Assembly (NCBI GenBank): GCA_963969345.1 | Contig: OZ017768.1 | Span: 8,084,718 to 8,148,717 of the forward strand | Length of the DNA stretch: 64,000 nucleotides | Reading direction: 5' to 3' | Origin: Turbatrix aceti | Lineage: Eukaryota > Nematoda > Chromadorea > Rhabditida > Panagrolaimidae | Part shown: in pieces, positions 1-11,191 of the stretch | Layout: each line of letters starts with the position of its first letter | Position numbering within the stretch: the first letter of the stretch is position 1 | The notes under the pieces: generated by a model | Told to the model about the DNA's origin: nothing | The model's database searches: none | Seen by the model: only the letters and a program-made list of their open reading frames with translations | Translations under genes and position numbers: made by a program

Positions 1-238
1 TATTTCCGAATATATTTCTGATTTTTTAGAGAAAACAGCAAGAACAGAACTAATAAAATAATGGATCAGATCCAAAACTAATAAAATAAGGCAAAACCAA
101 ATAATTTTTCTTTTGGTTTTTGGGTTTTCAGGTACCCGAAATCGATCCGGCCCGACCCGATTCTGGTGATCCCGTCCGAAAACTTAAAAAAAGTTTCCCC
201 GTGCACGAACCGGGTCGATTATTTTTTATTGCCCGACC

Positions 239-605
239 CAGGGTGGCGAAACTCCCATGGGAATTAGAAATAGGGGAATTATCCCATGGGATTCCCATGG
301 GAGTCCCATGGGAGTCCCCGGGGGTATTTATTGGTACGTTTAAAAAAGTACATGTTCATACAAAAAAGATATCCAAAAACACACTTATTTTATTAATGTA
401 ATAAAATTAACAATGAAAATAAAATCATTTACCTAATTTGAAAGAAAAAAGCACGCTCCTGCGTAAAATAACGGTGATATTTTAGGCGGGATCGCGCATT
501 TTCAAAATTCCGTGGGGAATTATCCCGTGATAGATGGGAATCCCGGGATAATTCCCGGGATATTTCCCATGGGACTCCCATGGGAATCCCCTCTTCGCCA
601 CCCTG
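239..605. mobile_element. hAT-like MITE with 8-bp target duplication GCCCGACC
   Basis: The inverted ends are CAGGGTGGCGAA and TTCGCCACCCTG. GCCCGACC flanks both sides (231-238 and 606-613). The same site in the sister units (about 4,436 and 7,591) has GCCCGACC once and no insert, so the empty site is visible. The interior is made of CCCATGGG and CCCGGGAT palindromes. An 8-bp duplication and 5'-CAG ends fit the hAT superfamily. No transposase is encoded. Confidence 0.8.
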
Positions 606-1555
606 GCCCGACCCGAGCCATTTTTTGACCGGGTCGTCAAAAAAGAGTTGTGTTTCAGATCTTTTTTGACTGTTGTAGAAATCTGAGTCGGAGGCTATGG
701 TGCCGATTTGTTGCCTTCGTGATTCGTTTTGAATCTTTTTGGCAACAAAAATGTTTTTTTGTTGTAAGACGTCTCAAATCGTTTTCCATTGTTGTCGCAT
801 CGTCTCAAAATCAGTTTTTATAGTTTTTTGACCGTGGTGGATCCTTTTTTTGTCGTTTTGATCGAGTTTGTCGTAGCATCCCGAAGGGCAGTCCGCATCT
901 TTCAATTTTTCAAAAAAAAGTTATTTGAAATTTCACGGTTTCTGACCGCCTCCGAGTGGTAAATGTCAAAAAAAAGAAGCGGAGCGAAACCCCCGAATTT
1001 AAAAAAAACTACGGCAAAGCCTTCAGGTACACGATATCGATCCCGCCCGAAATAATGACCCGATTTGGGTATGGCCCGGCCCGGTCAAGGTGATGCCGGT
1101 GTTTCCCCGTGCACGAACCGGGCCGATTAGTTATTGCCCGGCCCGAGCCAACGGTCATTTTTTCGACCGGTTCAAACCTTTAAATCGAATTGGCCGAGCC
1201 CAGGCCGTGGAAAACATTGAAAAAACCTGAGTTTTGAGAATCCGAAGGTATTAACGACCTGAAGACCCGGATTTTCGGGATTTGCTAATTTTAATTTCGA
1301 GGCAAATGAATGTCATAGATCTTTCGATCGGATTTGACAAATGCCAACAAATCCGATGTGTCCAGTGCTGTCGGGTACCCGTCCGAATACCTGACCCGAC
1401 CCAACCTGACCCGATTCTTGGGCGGGTACTAGGGATTAAACCCTCCCCCGACTCGCGGAGCGATTCAACGAATTTTGGGGAGAAAATTGGGTTTCAGGGA
1501 ATGAGCGAGAGCCGAGCGGATGTTTTTTTTTTTGTTTTTTTTTGAGAGTAGTTCC

Positions 1556-1932
1556 AAAAGATGTCATTCGGTTTAGCGTCTGCGTTCGTAGCCGAAAGCC
1601 GATTCGTGTTTTGTCGTTTGAATTCGTTTTAATCGTTTATCGTCCTAATTCGTTTTCGTCGCAGGATTCGTTGGAATCGTTTTTTCGTCGCCAGTCGTCT
1701 AATATCGTTTTTGATCGTTCTTCATCGTTTGGGTCGTTTTATATCGTTGTGCATCGTCTTTGTATCGTTTTAGGTCGTTTCTGTTCGTTCTAAATCGTTT
1801 TAGTTCGTTTTCTTCGTTTTTGTTCGTTCTAAATCGTTTTACTTCGTTCTAAATCGTTTTAGTTCGTGTTCTTCGTTTTACTTCGTTCTAAATCGTTTTT
1901 CTTCGTTTTTTTCGTTCTTCTTTTCGTCTAAA
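1556..1932 (+). repeat. Degenerate TCGTTTTAAATCG-type minisatellite
   Basis: Irregular tandem array of 10-20 bp motifs built from TTCGTTTT, TTCGTTCTAAATCG and TCTTCGTTTT. The same tract recurs at about 4,810-5,240 and 7,966-8,396, just upstream of the terminal hairpin of each unit, so it is part of the mobile unit. The copies differ in motif number. Confidence 0.75.
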
Positions 1933-1936
1933 TCGT

Positions 1937-1973
1937 CAAGATCTCCGCAGCCCGAAGGGCTGCGAAGATCTTG
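1937..1973 (+). repeat. Terminal hairpin of the Helentron-like unit
   Basis: A 37-nt near-perfect inverted repeat (AAGATCTCCGCAGCCC, then GGGCTGCGAAGATCTT). Identical copies end the other units at 5,246-5,282 and 8,402-8,438, each followed by TT. A stem-loop at the very 3' end is typical of rolling-circle (Helitron/Helentron) elements. Confidence 0.75.
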
Positions 1974-2148
1974 TTGGAGTTTCTCATCAAAGCACTCCGA
2001 TTTCTGTATAATTTGTAAAAATCCCATCGGTCTTGTACATGGGAAAAAGCACTTTGCGGATGTGACAGCAAAATTGTTGAACTTTTGCGAACATAAATAC
2101 GCGCTCTGTTTTCACAATTCCATATCTTTTGGATACATTCTGTCTACA

Positions 2149-2307
2149 ATGAACTTCCTGTTCACCATCCTCCTTCTCGTTGCTTTCTTTACGACGACAG
2201 CTTTCGCCGACTCTGACGATCTTCTGGATGATAGTCTTAAACTCGGAGTCGGTGCTTTGAAAGTTGGAATGGATGTCGGTAAGAACATTGCCATGCTATT
2301 TGGATAA
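2149..2307 (+). CDS. Small secreted peptide precursor, DSDDLLDD type
   Basis: Encodes 52 residues in one exon. Residues 1-20 are a signal peptide (MNFLFTILLLVAFFTTTAFA), with likely cleavage before Asp21. The mature part is about 32 residues, acidic at first and then a Gly/Leu/Lys stretch that would form an amphipathic helix. It ends in Leu-Phe-Gly, a possible C-terminal amidation site. The start is fixed by the family leader GTCTACA before ATG. The upstream CATAAATACGCGCTCTGT box and the downstream AATAAA-GTGCAAGC block are shared with the other members. A Helentron-like unit ends at 1,973 in its upstream region, where a divergent partner gene would be expected. Function is unknown; an antimicrobial or signalling peptide is possible. 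Confidence 0.75.
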   Translation: MNFLFTILLLVAFFTTTAFADSDDLLDDSLKLGVGALKVGMDVGKNIAMLFG

Positions 2308-2389
2308 CTTCGATTTATGATTGAAAAACAGTTTAAATAATGTGATAAATAAAGTGCAAGCTCAGATTTCGTATTTGGTGACAGTTTTT

Positions 2390-2620
2390 CTAGACTTTTT
2401 ATTGCCAAAAACAATTGACACTATTTGTCATTTTTGGAAAGATAACATCAATTTCGGCACCGTTAAACTGATTTTACATTTACTTTGTTTGTGTTCGCGG
2501 ACAAACTCGAACAAAACAAATCTGTTCTCGAACAAACACGAGCGCAAAAATTTGAACTTGTTCGCAAACGAACTCGAACGAACACAAACGTTCGCCAATC
2601 TCTGAGAAAATTCGGGTAAC
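2390..2620. repeat. Dispersed GTTCG/CGAAC-rich repeat
   Basis: The sequence around TTGCCAAAAACAATTGACAC followed by GTTCGC/GCGAAC-rich DNA is repeated at 53,690-53,920, at 61,760-61,980 (opposite strand) and, more diverged, in an intron at 27,470-27,740. It has no coding potential beyond repeat translation. The class is unknown. Confidence 0.65.
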
Positions 2621-2666
2621 CCGACCCGATACCCGGGATTTTCGGGTCGGGTAACCGACAACACTG
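2612..2666. mobile_element. End of a CCCGACCCG-type hAT-like MITE
   Basis: GGGTAACCCGACCCG-type sequence ending in CCGACAACACTG, the terminus of the complete copy at 56,435-56,666. The inverted counterpart starts at 61,698 (CAGTGTTGTCGG). The other terminus is not recognisable here. Confidence 0.55.
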
Positions 2667-2810
2667 ATTCTCAGTCGTAAAGGGCGTGTATATTTGTTCT
2701 GGGTTGTTGCCGAACCGGATCTGATCATGCCCCCTGGCCCTTCACCAGCATCATCAGAATACCATTGCCAGGAAAAGTGCAGAATAAATATCGATTTTCA
2801 CTTATGCATT

Positions 2811-5282
2811 ACACCCATCTAAAAGCAAATGTGTCCATATGTACGTACGCAAATGAAAGCTCTGGGTACCGGGTATAGTCTTAAAAGATGCGCTAGAACA
2901 TGGGGATCACGAAATGGTACCTCATTTTTTTATCGGATCAACGGATAAGCTTAAATCCGGCTTTATCTGAAATACACAAATTTCATTTCCGAGGCACATG
3001 AGTATAGCTATTCGATTGCATTTAACGAGTAGATTCCAAAATAAATGCAATTTTTATCAAAAAGTGAGGAGAAAGTTGTCAAAAATGGCATAAATTGTGC
3101 CAAAAACCTCCAAAAGTTTTGAGTGGTATCCGTCGAACCGTCTCAACGAGAGGATTCCAAATATGTCAAAATTTTGATCACAAATCTCCAACAAAGTAAT
3201 CAAATTTGCATAAAGGTCAATAAAATGACGTTTTTGTCGCGTGCGTCCGTGTCTCCATCATTATGCGTGTGCGTTCGTTTTTCGTCGTGAAAGTCGTTCA
3301 ATCGTAAAAATCGTGGCAATAGGCTTATTTCTTTTTCGTTTTCAGTCGTTTCAAATCGTTTTGGTCGTTTTTTGGTAAGATTGTGTCATTTTTATCGTAA
3401 AATTCGTTTTGGATCGTTTTTTGACGTAAAAATCGTGGCCGCAGGCCAAATCGTTGCATTCGTGATTCGTTCAATCGTTTTTTTCGTCAAAAATGTTGTT
3501 TTTTCATCGTGTTTATTCATGTATGCGTTTTAGGTAAGAGTTGTTTCGAGTCGTTTTCGTTGTGTTTCAGATCTTTTTTGACTGTTGTAGAAATCTGAGT
3601 CGGAGGCTATGGTGCCGATTTGTTGCCTTCGTGATTCGTTTTGAATCTTTTTGGCAACAAAAATGTTTTTTGTTGTAAGACGTCTCAAATCGTTTTCCAT
3701 TGTTGTCGCATCGTCTCAAAATCAGTTTTTATTGCTTTTTGACCGTGGTGGATCCTTTTTTTGTCGTTTTGATCGAGTTTGTCGTAGCATCCCGAAGGGC
3801 AGTCCGCATCTTTCAATTTTTCAAAAAAAAGTTATTTGAAATTTCACGGTTTCTGACCGCCTCCGAGTGGTAAATGTCAAAAAAAAGAAGCGGAGCGAAC
3901 CCACGAATTTAAAAAAAAACTACGGCAAGGCCTTCAGGTACACGATATCGATCCCGCCCGAAATAATGACCCGATTTGGGTATGGCCCGGCCCGGTCAAG
4001 GTGATGCCGGTGTTTCCCCGTGCACGAACCGGGCCGATTAGTTATTGCCCGGCCAACGGTCATTTTTTCGACCGGTTCAAACCTTTAAATCCAATTGGCC
4101 GAGCCCAGGCCGTGGAAAACATTGAAAAAACCTGAGTTTTGAGAACACTAGACAGAATCCGAAGGTATCCAACCTGATAACCCGGAATGTCTGGAGTCGC
4201 AATTTTATTTCCGAATATATTTCTGATTTTTTAGAGAAAACAGCAAGAACAGAACTAATAAAATAATGGATCAGATCCAAAACTAATAAAATAAGGCAAA
4301 ACCAAATAATTTTTCTTTTGGTTTTTGGGTTTTCAGGTACCCGAAATCGATCCGGCCCGACCCGATTCTGGTGATCCCGTCCGAAAACTTAAAAAAAGTT
4401 TCCCCGTGCACGAACCGGGTCGATTATTTTTTATTGCCCGACCCGAGCCATTTTTTGACCGGGTCGCGGAAAACATCGGAAAAACCTGAGTTTTGAGAAC
4501 CCGTATCCGAAGGTATCCGATCTGAGAACCCGAAATTTCGGGAATTGCTAATTGTAATTCTGAGGTAAATGAATGTCATAGATGTTTCGATCCGATTTGA
4601 CAAATGCCAACAGATATCACAAATGCCACCAGATATCGTGTCCAGTGCTGTCGGATACCCGACCGAAAACCCGACCCGATTTTGGGCGGGTATGCAAAAA
4701 TTTGGGTTTTGGGTCGGGTGCCCGAGCGGTTCAGTTATTTTGCATCACTGATCGTGTCCGTTTGGGTGCTTACAAATGAAGCTTTCGAAATTTAGAGTAG
4801 TTCCAAAAGATGTCATTCGGTTTAGCGTCTGCGTTCGTAGCCGAAAGCCGATTCGTGTTTTGTCGTTTGAATTCGTTTTAATCGTTTATCGTCCTAATTC
4901 GTTTTCGTCGTAGGATTCGTTAGAATCGTTTTTTCGTCGCGAGTCGTCTAATATCGTTTTTGATCGTTCTTCATCGTTTGGGTCGTTTTATATCGTTGTG
5001 CATCGTCTTTGTATCGTTTTAGGTCGTTTCTGTTCGTTTTAAATCGTTTTAGTTCGTTTTCTTCGTTTTTGTTCGTTCTAAATCGTTTTACTTCGTTCTA
5101 AATCGTTTTAGTTCGTTTTCTTCGTTTTACTTCGTTCTAAATCGTTTTTCTTCGTTTTACTTCGTTCTAAATCGTTTTTCTTCGTTTTACTTCGTTCTAA
5201 ATCGTTTTTCTTCGTTTTTTTCGTTCTTCTTTTCGTCTAAATCGTCAAGATCTCCGCAGCCCGAAGGGCTGCGAAGATCTTG
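2811..5282 (+). mobile_element. Helentron-like unit A, complete
   Basis: Begins ACACCCATCTAAAAGC and ends in the 37-nt hairpin plus GATCTTG. It is flanked by TT on both sides and joined head-to-tail to unit B with one TT between them. The host sequence left (ATGCA-TT) and right (TT-TGCTTATGC) of the pair is continuous in the inverted copy near 61,540, which gives the empty site. The interior has GC-rich GGTACCCGAAATCGATC blocks and the TCGTTTT tract. No Rep/helicase frame is visible, so it is non-autonomous. T-T insertion and the 3' hairpin point to the Helentron group. Confidence 0.65.
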
Positions 5283-5284
5283 TT

Positions 5285-8200
5285 ACACCCATCTAAAAGC
5301 AAATGTGTCCATATGTACGTACGCAAATGAAAGCTCTGGGTACCGGGTATAGTCTTAAAAGATGCGCTAGAACATGGGGATCACGAAATGGTACCTCATT
5401 TTTTTATCGGATCAACGGATAAGCTTAAATCCGGCTTTATCTGAAATACACAAATTTCATTTCCGAGGCACATGAGTATAGCTATTCGATTGCATTTAAC
5501 GAGTAGATTCCAAAATAAATGCAATTTTTATCAAAAAGTGAGGAGAAAGTTGTCAAAAATGGCATAAACTGTGCCAAAAACCTCCAAAAGTTTTGAGTGG
5601 TATCCGTCGAACCGTCTCAACGAGAGGATTCCAAATATGTCAAAATTTTGATCACAAATCTCCAACAAAGTAATCAAATTTGCATAAAGGTCAATAAAAT
5701 GACGTTTTTGTCGCGTGCGTCCGTGTCTCCATCATTATGCGTGTGCGTTCGTTTTTCGTCGTGAAAGTCGTTCAATCGTAAAAATCGTGGCAATAGGCTT
5801 ATTTCTTTTTCGTTTTCAGTCGTTTCAAATCGTTTTGGTCGTTTTTTGGTAAGAATTGTGTCATTTTTATCGTAAAATTCGTTTTGGATCGTTTTTTGAC
5901 GTAAAAATCGTGGCCGCAGGCCAAATCGTTGCATTCGTGATTCGTTCAATCGTTTTTTTCGTCAAAAATGTTGTTTTTTCATCGTGTTTATTCATGTATG
6001 CGTTTTAGGTAAGAGTCGTTTCGAGTCGTTTTCGTTGTGTTTCAGATCTTTTTTGACTGTTGTAGAAATCTGAGTCGGAGGCTATGGTGCCGATTTGTTG
6101 CCTTCGTGATTCGTTTTGAATCTTTTTGGCAACAAAAATGTTTTTTGTTGTAAGACGTCTCAAATCGTTTTCCATTGTTGTCGCATCGTCTCAAAATCAG
6201 TTTTTATTGCTTTTTGACCGTGGTGGATCCTTTTTTTGTCGTTTTGATCGAGTTTGTCGTAGCATCCCGAAGGGCAGTCCGCATCTTTCAATTTTTCAAA
6301 AAAAAGTTATTTGAAATTTCACGGTTTCTGACCGCCTCCGAGTGGTAAATGTCAAAAAAAAGAAGCGGAGCGAACCCACGAATTTAAAAAAAAACTACGG
6401 CAAGGCCTTCAGGTACACGATATCGATCCCGCCCGAAATAATGACCCGATTTGGGTATGGCCCGGCCCGGTCAAGGTGATGCTGGTGTTTCCCCGTGCAC
6501 GAACCGGGCCGATTAGTTATTGCCCGGCCAACGGTCATTTTTTCGACCGGTTCAAACCTTTAAATCCAATTGGCCGAGCCCAGGCCGTGGAAAACATTGA
6601 AAAAACCTGAGTTTTGAGAATCCGAAGGTATTAACGACCTGAAGACCCGGATTTTCGGGATTTGCTAATTTTAATTTCGAGGCAAATGAATGTCATAGAT
6701 CTTTCGATCGGATTTGACAAATGCCAACAAATCCGATGTGTCCAGTGCTGTCGGGTACCCGTCCGAAAACCTGACCCGATTCTTGGGCGGGTACTAGGGA
6801 TTAAACCCTCCCCCGACTCGCGGAGCGATTCAACGAATTTTGGGGAGAAAATTGGGTTTCAGGGAATGAGCGAGAGCCGAGCGGATGTTTAAAAAAATAA
6901 TGAAGAGCTGTAGCGGAACGAGCGACAAAATACAAAAAATAACAAAGTGGGAGCAGAGTGAGGGATAAAAAAGTAAATAGTTTTGTGTGTTTTTTTTTAA
7001 ATACTGACAATTTTACACCGTTTTTTGATCCAATAAAATAAGTCGAAACAAAATATTTTTTCGGTTGTTTTTTGGGTTTTTAGGTACCCGAAATCGATCC
7101 GGCCCTAAAACACGACCCAATTCGGGTCCGGCCCGGCCCGATGAAGGCTATGCCGGTGTTTCCCCCTGCCCGAGCCGGACCGATTAGTTTTTATTGCCCG
7201 GCCCGAGCCAATGCCAATTTTTTTGACCGGGTCGAACCTTTAAAGCCAATTGGCCGGGCCCAGGCCGTGGAAATCATTGAAAAAACCTGAGTTTTGAGAA
7301 CACTAGACAGAATCCGAAGGTATCCAACCTGATAACCCGGAATGTCTGGAGTCGCAATTTTATTTCCGAATATATTTCTGATTTTTTAGAGAAAACAGCA
7401 AGAACAGAACTAATAAAATAATGGATCAGATCCAAAACTAATAAAATAAGGCAAAACCAAATAATTTTTCTTTTGGTTTTTGGGTTTTCAGGTACCCGAA
7501 ATCGATCCGGCCCGACCCGATTCTGGTGATCCCGTCCGAAAACTTAAAAAAAGTTTCCCCGTGCACGAACCGGGTCGATTATTTTTTATTGCCCGACCCG
7601 AGCCATTTTTTGACCGGGTCGCGGAAAACATCGGAAAAACCTGAGTTTTGAGAACCCGTACCCGAAGGTATCCGATCTGAGAACCCGAAGTTTCGGGAAT
7701 TGCTAATTGTAATTCTGAGGTAAATGAATGTCATAGATGTTTCGATCCGATTTGACAAATGCCAACAGATATCACAAATGCCACCAGATATCGTGTCCAG
7801 TGCTGTCGGATACCCGACCGAAAACCCGACCCGATTTTGGGCGGGTATGCAAAAATTTGGGTTTTGGGTCGGGTACCCGAGCGGTTCAGTTTTTTTGCAT
7901 CACTGATCGTGTCCGTTTGGGTGCTTACAAATGAAGCTTTCGAAATTTGAGAGTAGTTCCAAAAGATGTCATTCGGTTTAGCGTCTGCGTTCGTAGCCGA
8001 AAGCCGATTCGTGTTTTGTCGTTTGAATTCGTTTTAATCGTTTATCGTCCTAATTCGTTTTCGTCGTAGGATTCGTTGGAATCGTTTTTTCGTCGCGAGT
8101 CGTCTAATATCGTTTTTGATCGTTCTTCATCGTTTGGGTCGTTTTATATCGTTGTGCATCGTCTTTGTATCGTTTTAGGTCGTTTCTGTTCGTTTTAAAT

Positions 8201-8438
8201 CGTTTTAGTTCGTTTTCTTCGTTTTTGTTCGGTCTAAATCGTTTTACTTCGTTCTAAATCGTTTTAGTTCGTTTTCTTCGTTTTACTTCGTTCTAAATCG
8301 TTTTTCTTCGTTTTACTTCGTTCTAAATCGTTTTTCTTCGTTTTACTTCGTTCTAAATCGTTTTTCTTCGTTTTTTTCGTTCTTCTTTTCGTCTAAATCG
8401 TCAAGATCTCCGCAGCCCGAAGGGCTGCGAAGATCTTG
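5285..8438 (+). mobile_element. Helentron-like unit B, complete, longer than unit A
   Basis: Same start, end and hairpin as unit A, to which it is joined directly. It is about 680 bp longer. The extra part (about 6,610-7,290) carries a further GGCCCAGGCCGTGG block, so either unit B has an internal duplication or unit A lost DNA between two such blocks. Sequence from 6,610-6,880 matches 1,230-1,510 of the first copy. No real protein-coding gene is seen. Confidence 0.65.
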
Positions 8439-8440
8439 TT

Positions 8441-9368
8441 TGCTTATGCAATGCGTTCCAAAATTTGGTGGTATCCAACCACAAGCTTTTGCATGGGCGG
8501 AATTCAATGTTTACCTCAAATCTGGGTAATTAAACCGGCGTTCGAACCGTGGAGACTGCTTTTGATCACCTGCTTACGCAAAAAGATTGAATGACCAAGC
8601 GATATCATACACATTGCAGTTTTTAAAGAGACGCAGAGAAAAAGAACCTATGCACGCACGGTGTAAAAGGGAGGGGAGACGTTTTGGGAAGTTAATCCGC
8701 AGCAGCACTGCAGTCAGCGGCGAGTATAGGGTGGTAGGTGGTAGCAATAATAGAATAAAGCTCTTTGCGCAGTTGATTTTCGAGCGACAAGGAAGTATAC
8801 TACCACGCGGACTAAATCGGCGTTTTGGCAGCAAAAAGTAAGGGGAAGGTCTGGCTGCCCAATGTCAGTCGCTACTGCAGTAAAAAAGAGTTTATTGCTC
8901 AGCGAGAATGGTCTACAAACAAGTTGCAATACATAGTCTAGTGCGTCTATTATTGTCCTTATGCATGCACACTTTTTTACCATTTTGAGACCCCGGTTCA
9001 ATTCTATACACGTTCAAAATTTTGTTATGTTTTCTCCGTTAAACAAAAAATTGAGAATTTCTCCGGAGAATCACAGGAGATTCTTCCTGGAAAAAAAACC
9101 TCCCGGGAGATTTAATGATGATATGAAACAAAAACTAAAAAAATCCGTGTTTTTATAAATTGCTGTAAACAAAAATGCATTAGCAATGCGCTGAAACAGT
9201 AGAGAACTGTCCGTTTTGATTTTTATGTCCCCGGTTCAATTCTATACACGTTCACCCCGGTTCAATTCTATACACGTTCAAAATTTTTTTATGTTCTCTC
9301 CGTTAAACAAAAAATTGAGAATTTCTCCGGGGAATCTATGAAGACTCTCCCGGAAAAAAAATTCCCTC
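8441..9368. repeat. Dispersed gene-free block (GTTAATCCGCAGCAGC to CTCCGGAGAATC)
   Basis: No gene is seen. The block includes GTTAATCCGCAGCAGCACTG, TTTTGGCAGCAAAAAGTAAG, CCGGTTCAATTCTATACACG (duplicated near 9,231-9,275) and CTCCGGAGAATC palindromes. Related copies lie in each array unit (43,680-44,280 and so on), at 54,080-54,450, 56,675-56,950, 59,340-59,900 and 60,900-61,500. The GGTTCAATTC stretch resembles a pol III B box, but no tRNA-like fold is convincing. Confidence 0.6.
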
Positions 9369-10278
9369 GGGAACCACCGCGAGCTCAACAAGTCCATCAA
9401 CCCCGACGAGGCGGTCGCCTACGGAGCTGCGGTCCAGGCTGCCATCCTCTCGGGTGTCAAGGACGACTCCGTCAAGGACATCCTCCTCGTCGACGTCACA
9501 CCCCTCTCACTCGGCATCGAGACCGCCGGCGGCGTCATGACCAAACTCGTCGAGCGCAACACCCGCGTGCCCCACCGCACTTCCCAGGTGTTCAGCACCT
9601 ACGCCGACAACCAACCGGCAGTCACCATCAGTGTTCCGCTGACTCCGACTCAGAGTCGACTCTTTGACTCTGACTCTGACTCTGAGAGTCGAGAGTCGAT
9701 TTTTACAAAATGACCTTTTGACTCTTTGGAGTCGACTCTTTGATAAAAATTTTTTGAAAAAAATACACTTTTATAGCCATTTTTGATGCCAAATGTTTGA
9801 TTTTGTAAAATAAAAACTCGTTAAAGATGAAAGCACGCAGTTTTAGGCGTTTATTGATGCATTTTGAGTGAACCTATTTTAACTCGGAGTCAAAGAGTCG
9901 ATTCTGGGAGTCGGAGTCGAAAGAGTCGACTCTTTCGACTCTCGACTCTCGACTCTGAGTCAGAGTCGAGAGTCGAGAGTCGATTTTGGCCAGAGCGGAA
10001 CACTGGTCACCATCCAGGTCTTCGAGGGTGAGCGGGCCATGACGAAGGACAACAACCGTCTCGGCATTTTCGACCTCACCGGCATCCCGCCTGCTCCTCG
10101 CGGCGTCCCCCAGATCGAGGTGGCCTTCGACATCGATGCCAACGGAATCCTCCCCGTCACGGCAGCCGACAAATCCACCGGCCGCTCCAACAAGATCTAG
10201 ATCAAGAACGAGCGCGGCCGGCTGTCCCAGGCCGAGATCGAGCGCCTCCTCGCCGAAGCCAAGCAGTTCGAAGCCGAA
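9369..10278 (+). pseudogene. Cytosolic HSP70 pseudogene fragment split by a transposon
   Basis: Two blocks of HSP70 coding sequence, without the N-terminal ATPase part. The first (9,369-9,628) reads through [32 protein letters not shown] and DNQPAVTI. The second (10,006-10,278) holds [34 protein letters not shown] and the start of the lid helices. A hAT-like element lies between them. An in-frame TAG at about 10,198 replaces a codon in the NKI-T segment, so the copy is dead even without the insertion. It ends abruptly in peptide-family upstream sequence. GC content is much higher than in the surroundings, as expected for a captured conserved gene. Confidence 0.85.
9629..10005. mobile_element. 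hAT-like MITE with GAGTC repeats inside HSP70
   Basis: Ends CAGTGTTCCGCT and AGCGGAACACTG, flanked by the 8-bp duplication GTCACCAT (9,621-9,628 and 10,006-10,013). The interior ends are built of GACTC/GAGTC repeats. The inverted HSP70 copy at about 60,637 reads through this site without an insert. An 8-bp duplication with CAGTG ends fits hAT. No transposase is present. Confidence 0.85.
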
Positions 10279-10608
10279 TCTCAAGATTACAGTATGGCAA
10301 AAAGATACAAACTTCTGCAAAATCTGCAGAATAAGGGAATGCAGGAAAAGTCTAACTGTAAACTTGAGAGTTTCTCACACTCCGATTTCTGTGAAATATG
10401 TAAAAATCCCATGATCTGTTTTAAAACTTTTTTCGGAAACAAACAAAAAAAATCAAATTGGTTGGCACACAAATACGAAATGATGCAAACCCCAACCCCG
10501 ATTCGAAGATTCTGGTTATACTTTGTTATACAAATGTAATTCCACGAAATCTGAGCTTGCATTTTATTTATCACATTATTTAAACAGTTTTTCAATCATG
10601 AATCAAAA

Positions 10609-10761
10609 TCAGCCCAAGAAAAGGCCGCCAAGCAAGTCCTTTCCAACTTTCAAAGCACCGACTCCGAGATCAAGACCATCTTTCAGAAGATCGTCAGAGT
10701 CGGCGAAAGCTGTCGTCGTAAAGAAGGCAACGAGAAGGAGGATGGTGAACAGGAAGTTCAT
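10609..10761 (-). CDS. Small secreted peptide precursor, DSDDLLKDG type
   Basis: Encodes 50 residues without introns. The 20-residue signal peptide is followed by a mature part starting DSDDLLKDG and ending GGLFLG, so the last residue is Gly (possible amidation). It forms a head-to-head pair with the peptide gene at 11,192; the starts are about 430 bp apart. Nearly identical copies lie at 23,459, 57,514 and 63,603. The 3' side carries the family CTGTTTAAATAATGTGATAA block. Secretion is well supported; an antimicrobial role is a guess from the amphipathic character. Confidence 0.75.
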   Translation of the reverse strand: MNFLFTILLLVAFFTTTAFADSDDLLKDGLDLGVGALKVGKDLLGGLFLG

Positions 10762-11191
10762 TGTAGACAGGATTTATCCAAAAGATATGGAATTGTGAAA
10801 ACTGAGCGCGTATTTATGTTCGCAAAAGTTCAACAATTTTGCTGTCACATCCGCAAAGTGCTCTTTTTCAGGTAGGAACCGATGGGATTTTTACAAATTT
10901 CACAAAAATTGGAGTGCTTTACTGAGATACTCTCAAGATTACAGTAAAACAAAACGATACAAACTTCTGCAAAATATGCAGAATAAGGGAATGCAGGAAA
11001 AGTCTTACTGTAAACTTGAGAGTTTCTCATTAAAGCACTCCGATTTCTGTGAAATTTGTAAAAATCCCATCAGTTTTGTACCGCGAAAAAAGCACTTTCC
11101 GGATGTGACAGCAAAATTGTTGAACTTCTGCGGGCATAAATACGAGCTCAGTTTTCACAATTCCATATCTTTTGGATACATCCTGTCTACA
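10762..11191. promoter_or_regulatory. Bidirectional promoter region of a peptide gene pair
   Basis: About 430 bp between two divergent starts, forming a long imperfect palindrome. Each half carries AAGCACTCC-GATTTCTGTGAAATTTG, a TTGTTGAACTT stretch, a TATA-like CATAAATA about 50-57 bp before ATG, and the leader GTCTACA. The unpaired centre holds AACGATACAAACTTCTGC and TGCAGGAAAAGTC, here with GATACAAAC on the minus-gene side. Confidence 0.65.

Larger units (their letters stand above)
1..1973 (+). mobile_element. Helentron-like repeat unit, 5' side cut by the window edge
   Basis: This is the 3' part of the element present complete at 2,811-5,282 and 5,285-8,438. It shares the GGTACCCGAAATCGATC-type GC-rich blocks, the TCGTTTT-rich tract and the terminal hairpin, and is followed by TT like the other copies. 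It differs by a transposon at 239-605. The small open frames inside it are translations of repeats and show no conserved protein. The class assignment is an inference from the 3' hairpin and T-T insertion. Confidence 0.6.

Noticed and set aside
1282..8000. Repeated frames of 60-90 codons in the left 8 kb
   Set aside because: They translate GC-rich and TCGTTTT repeats inside the Helentron-like units; they lack a shared domain or sensible start.
8990..9275. GGTTCAATTCTATACACG as part of a tRNA gene
   Set aside because: Only the B-box-like stretch is present; no acceptor, D or anticodon arms can be drawn around it.
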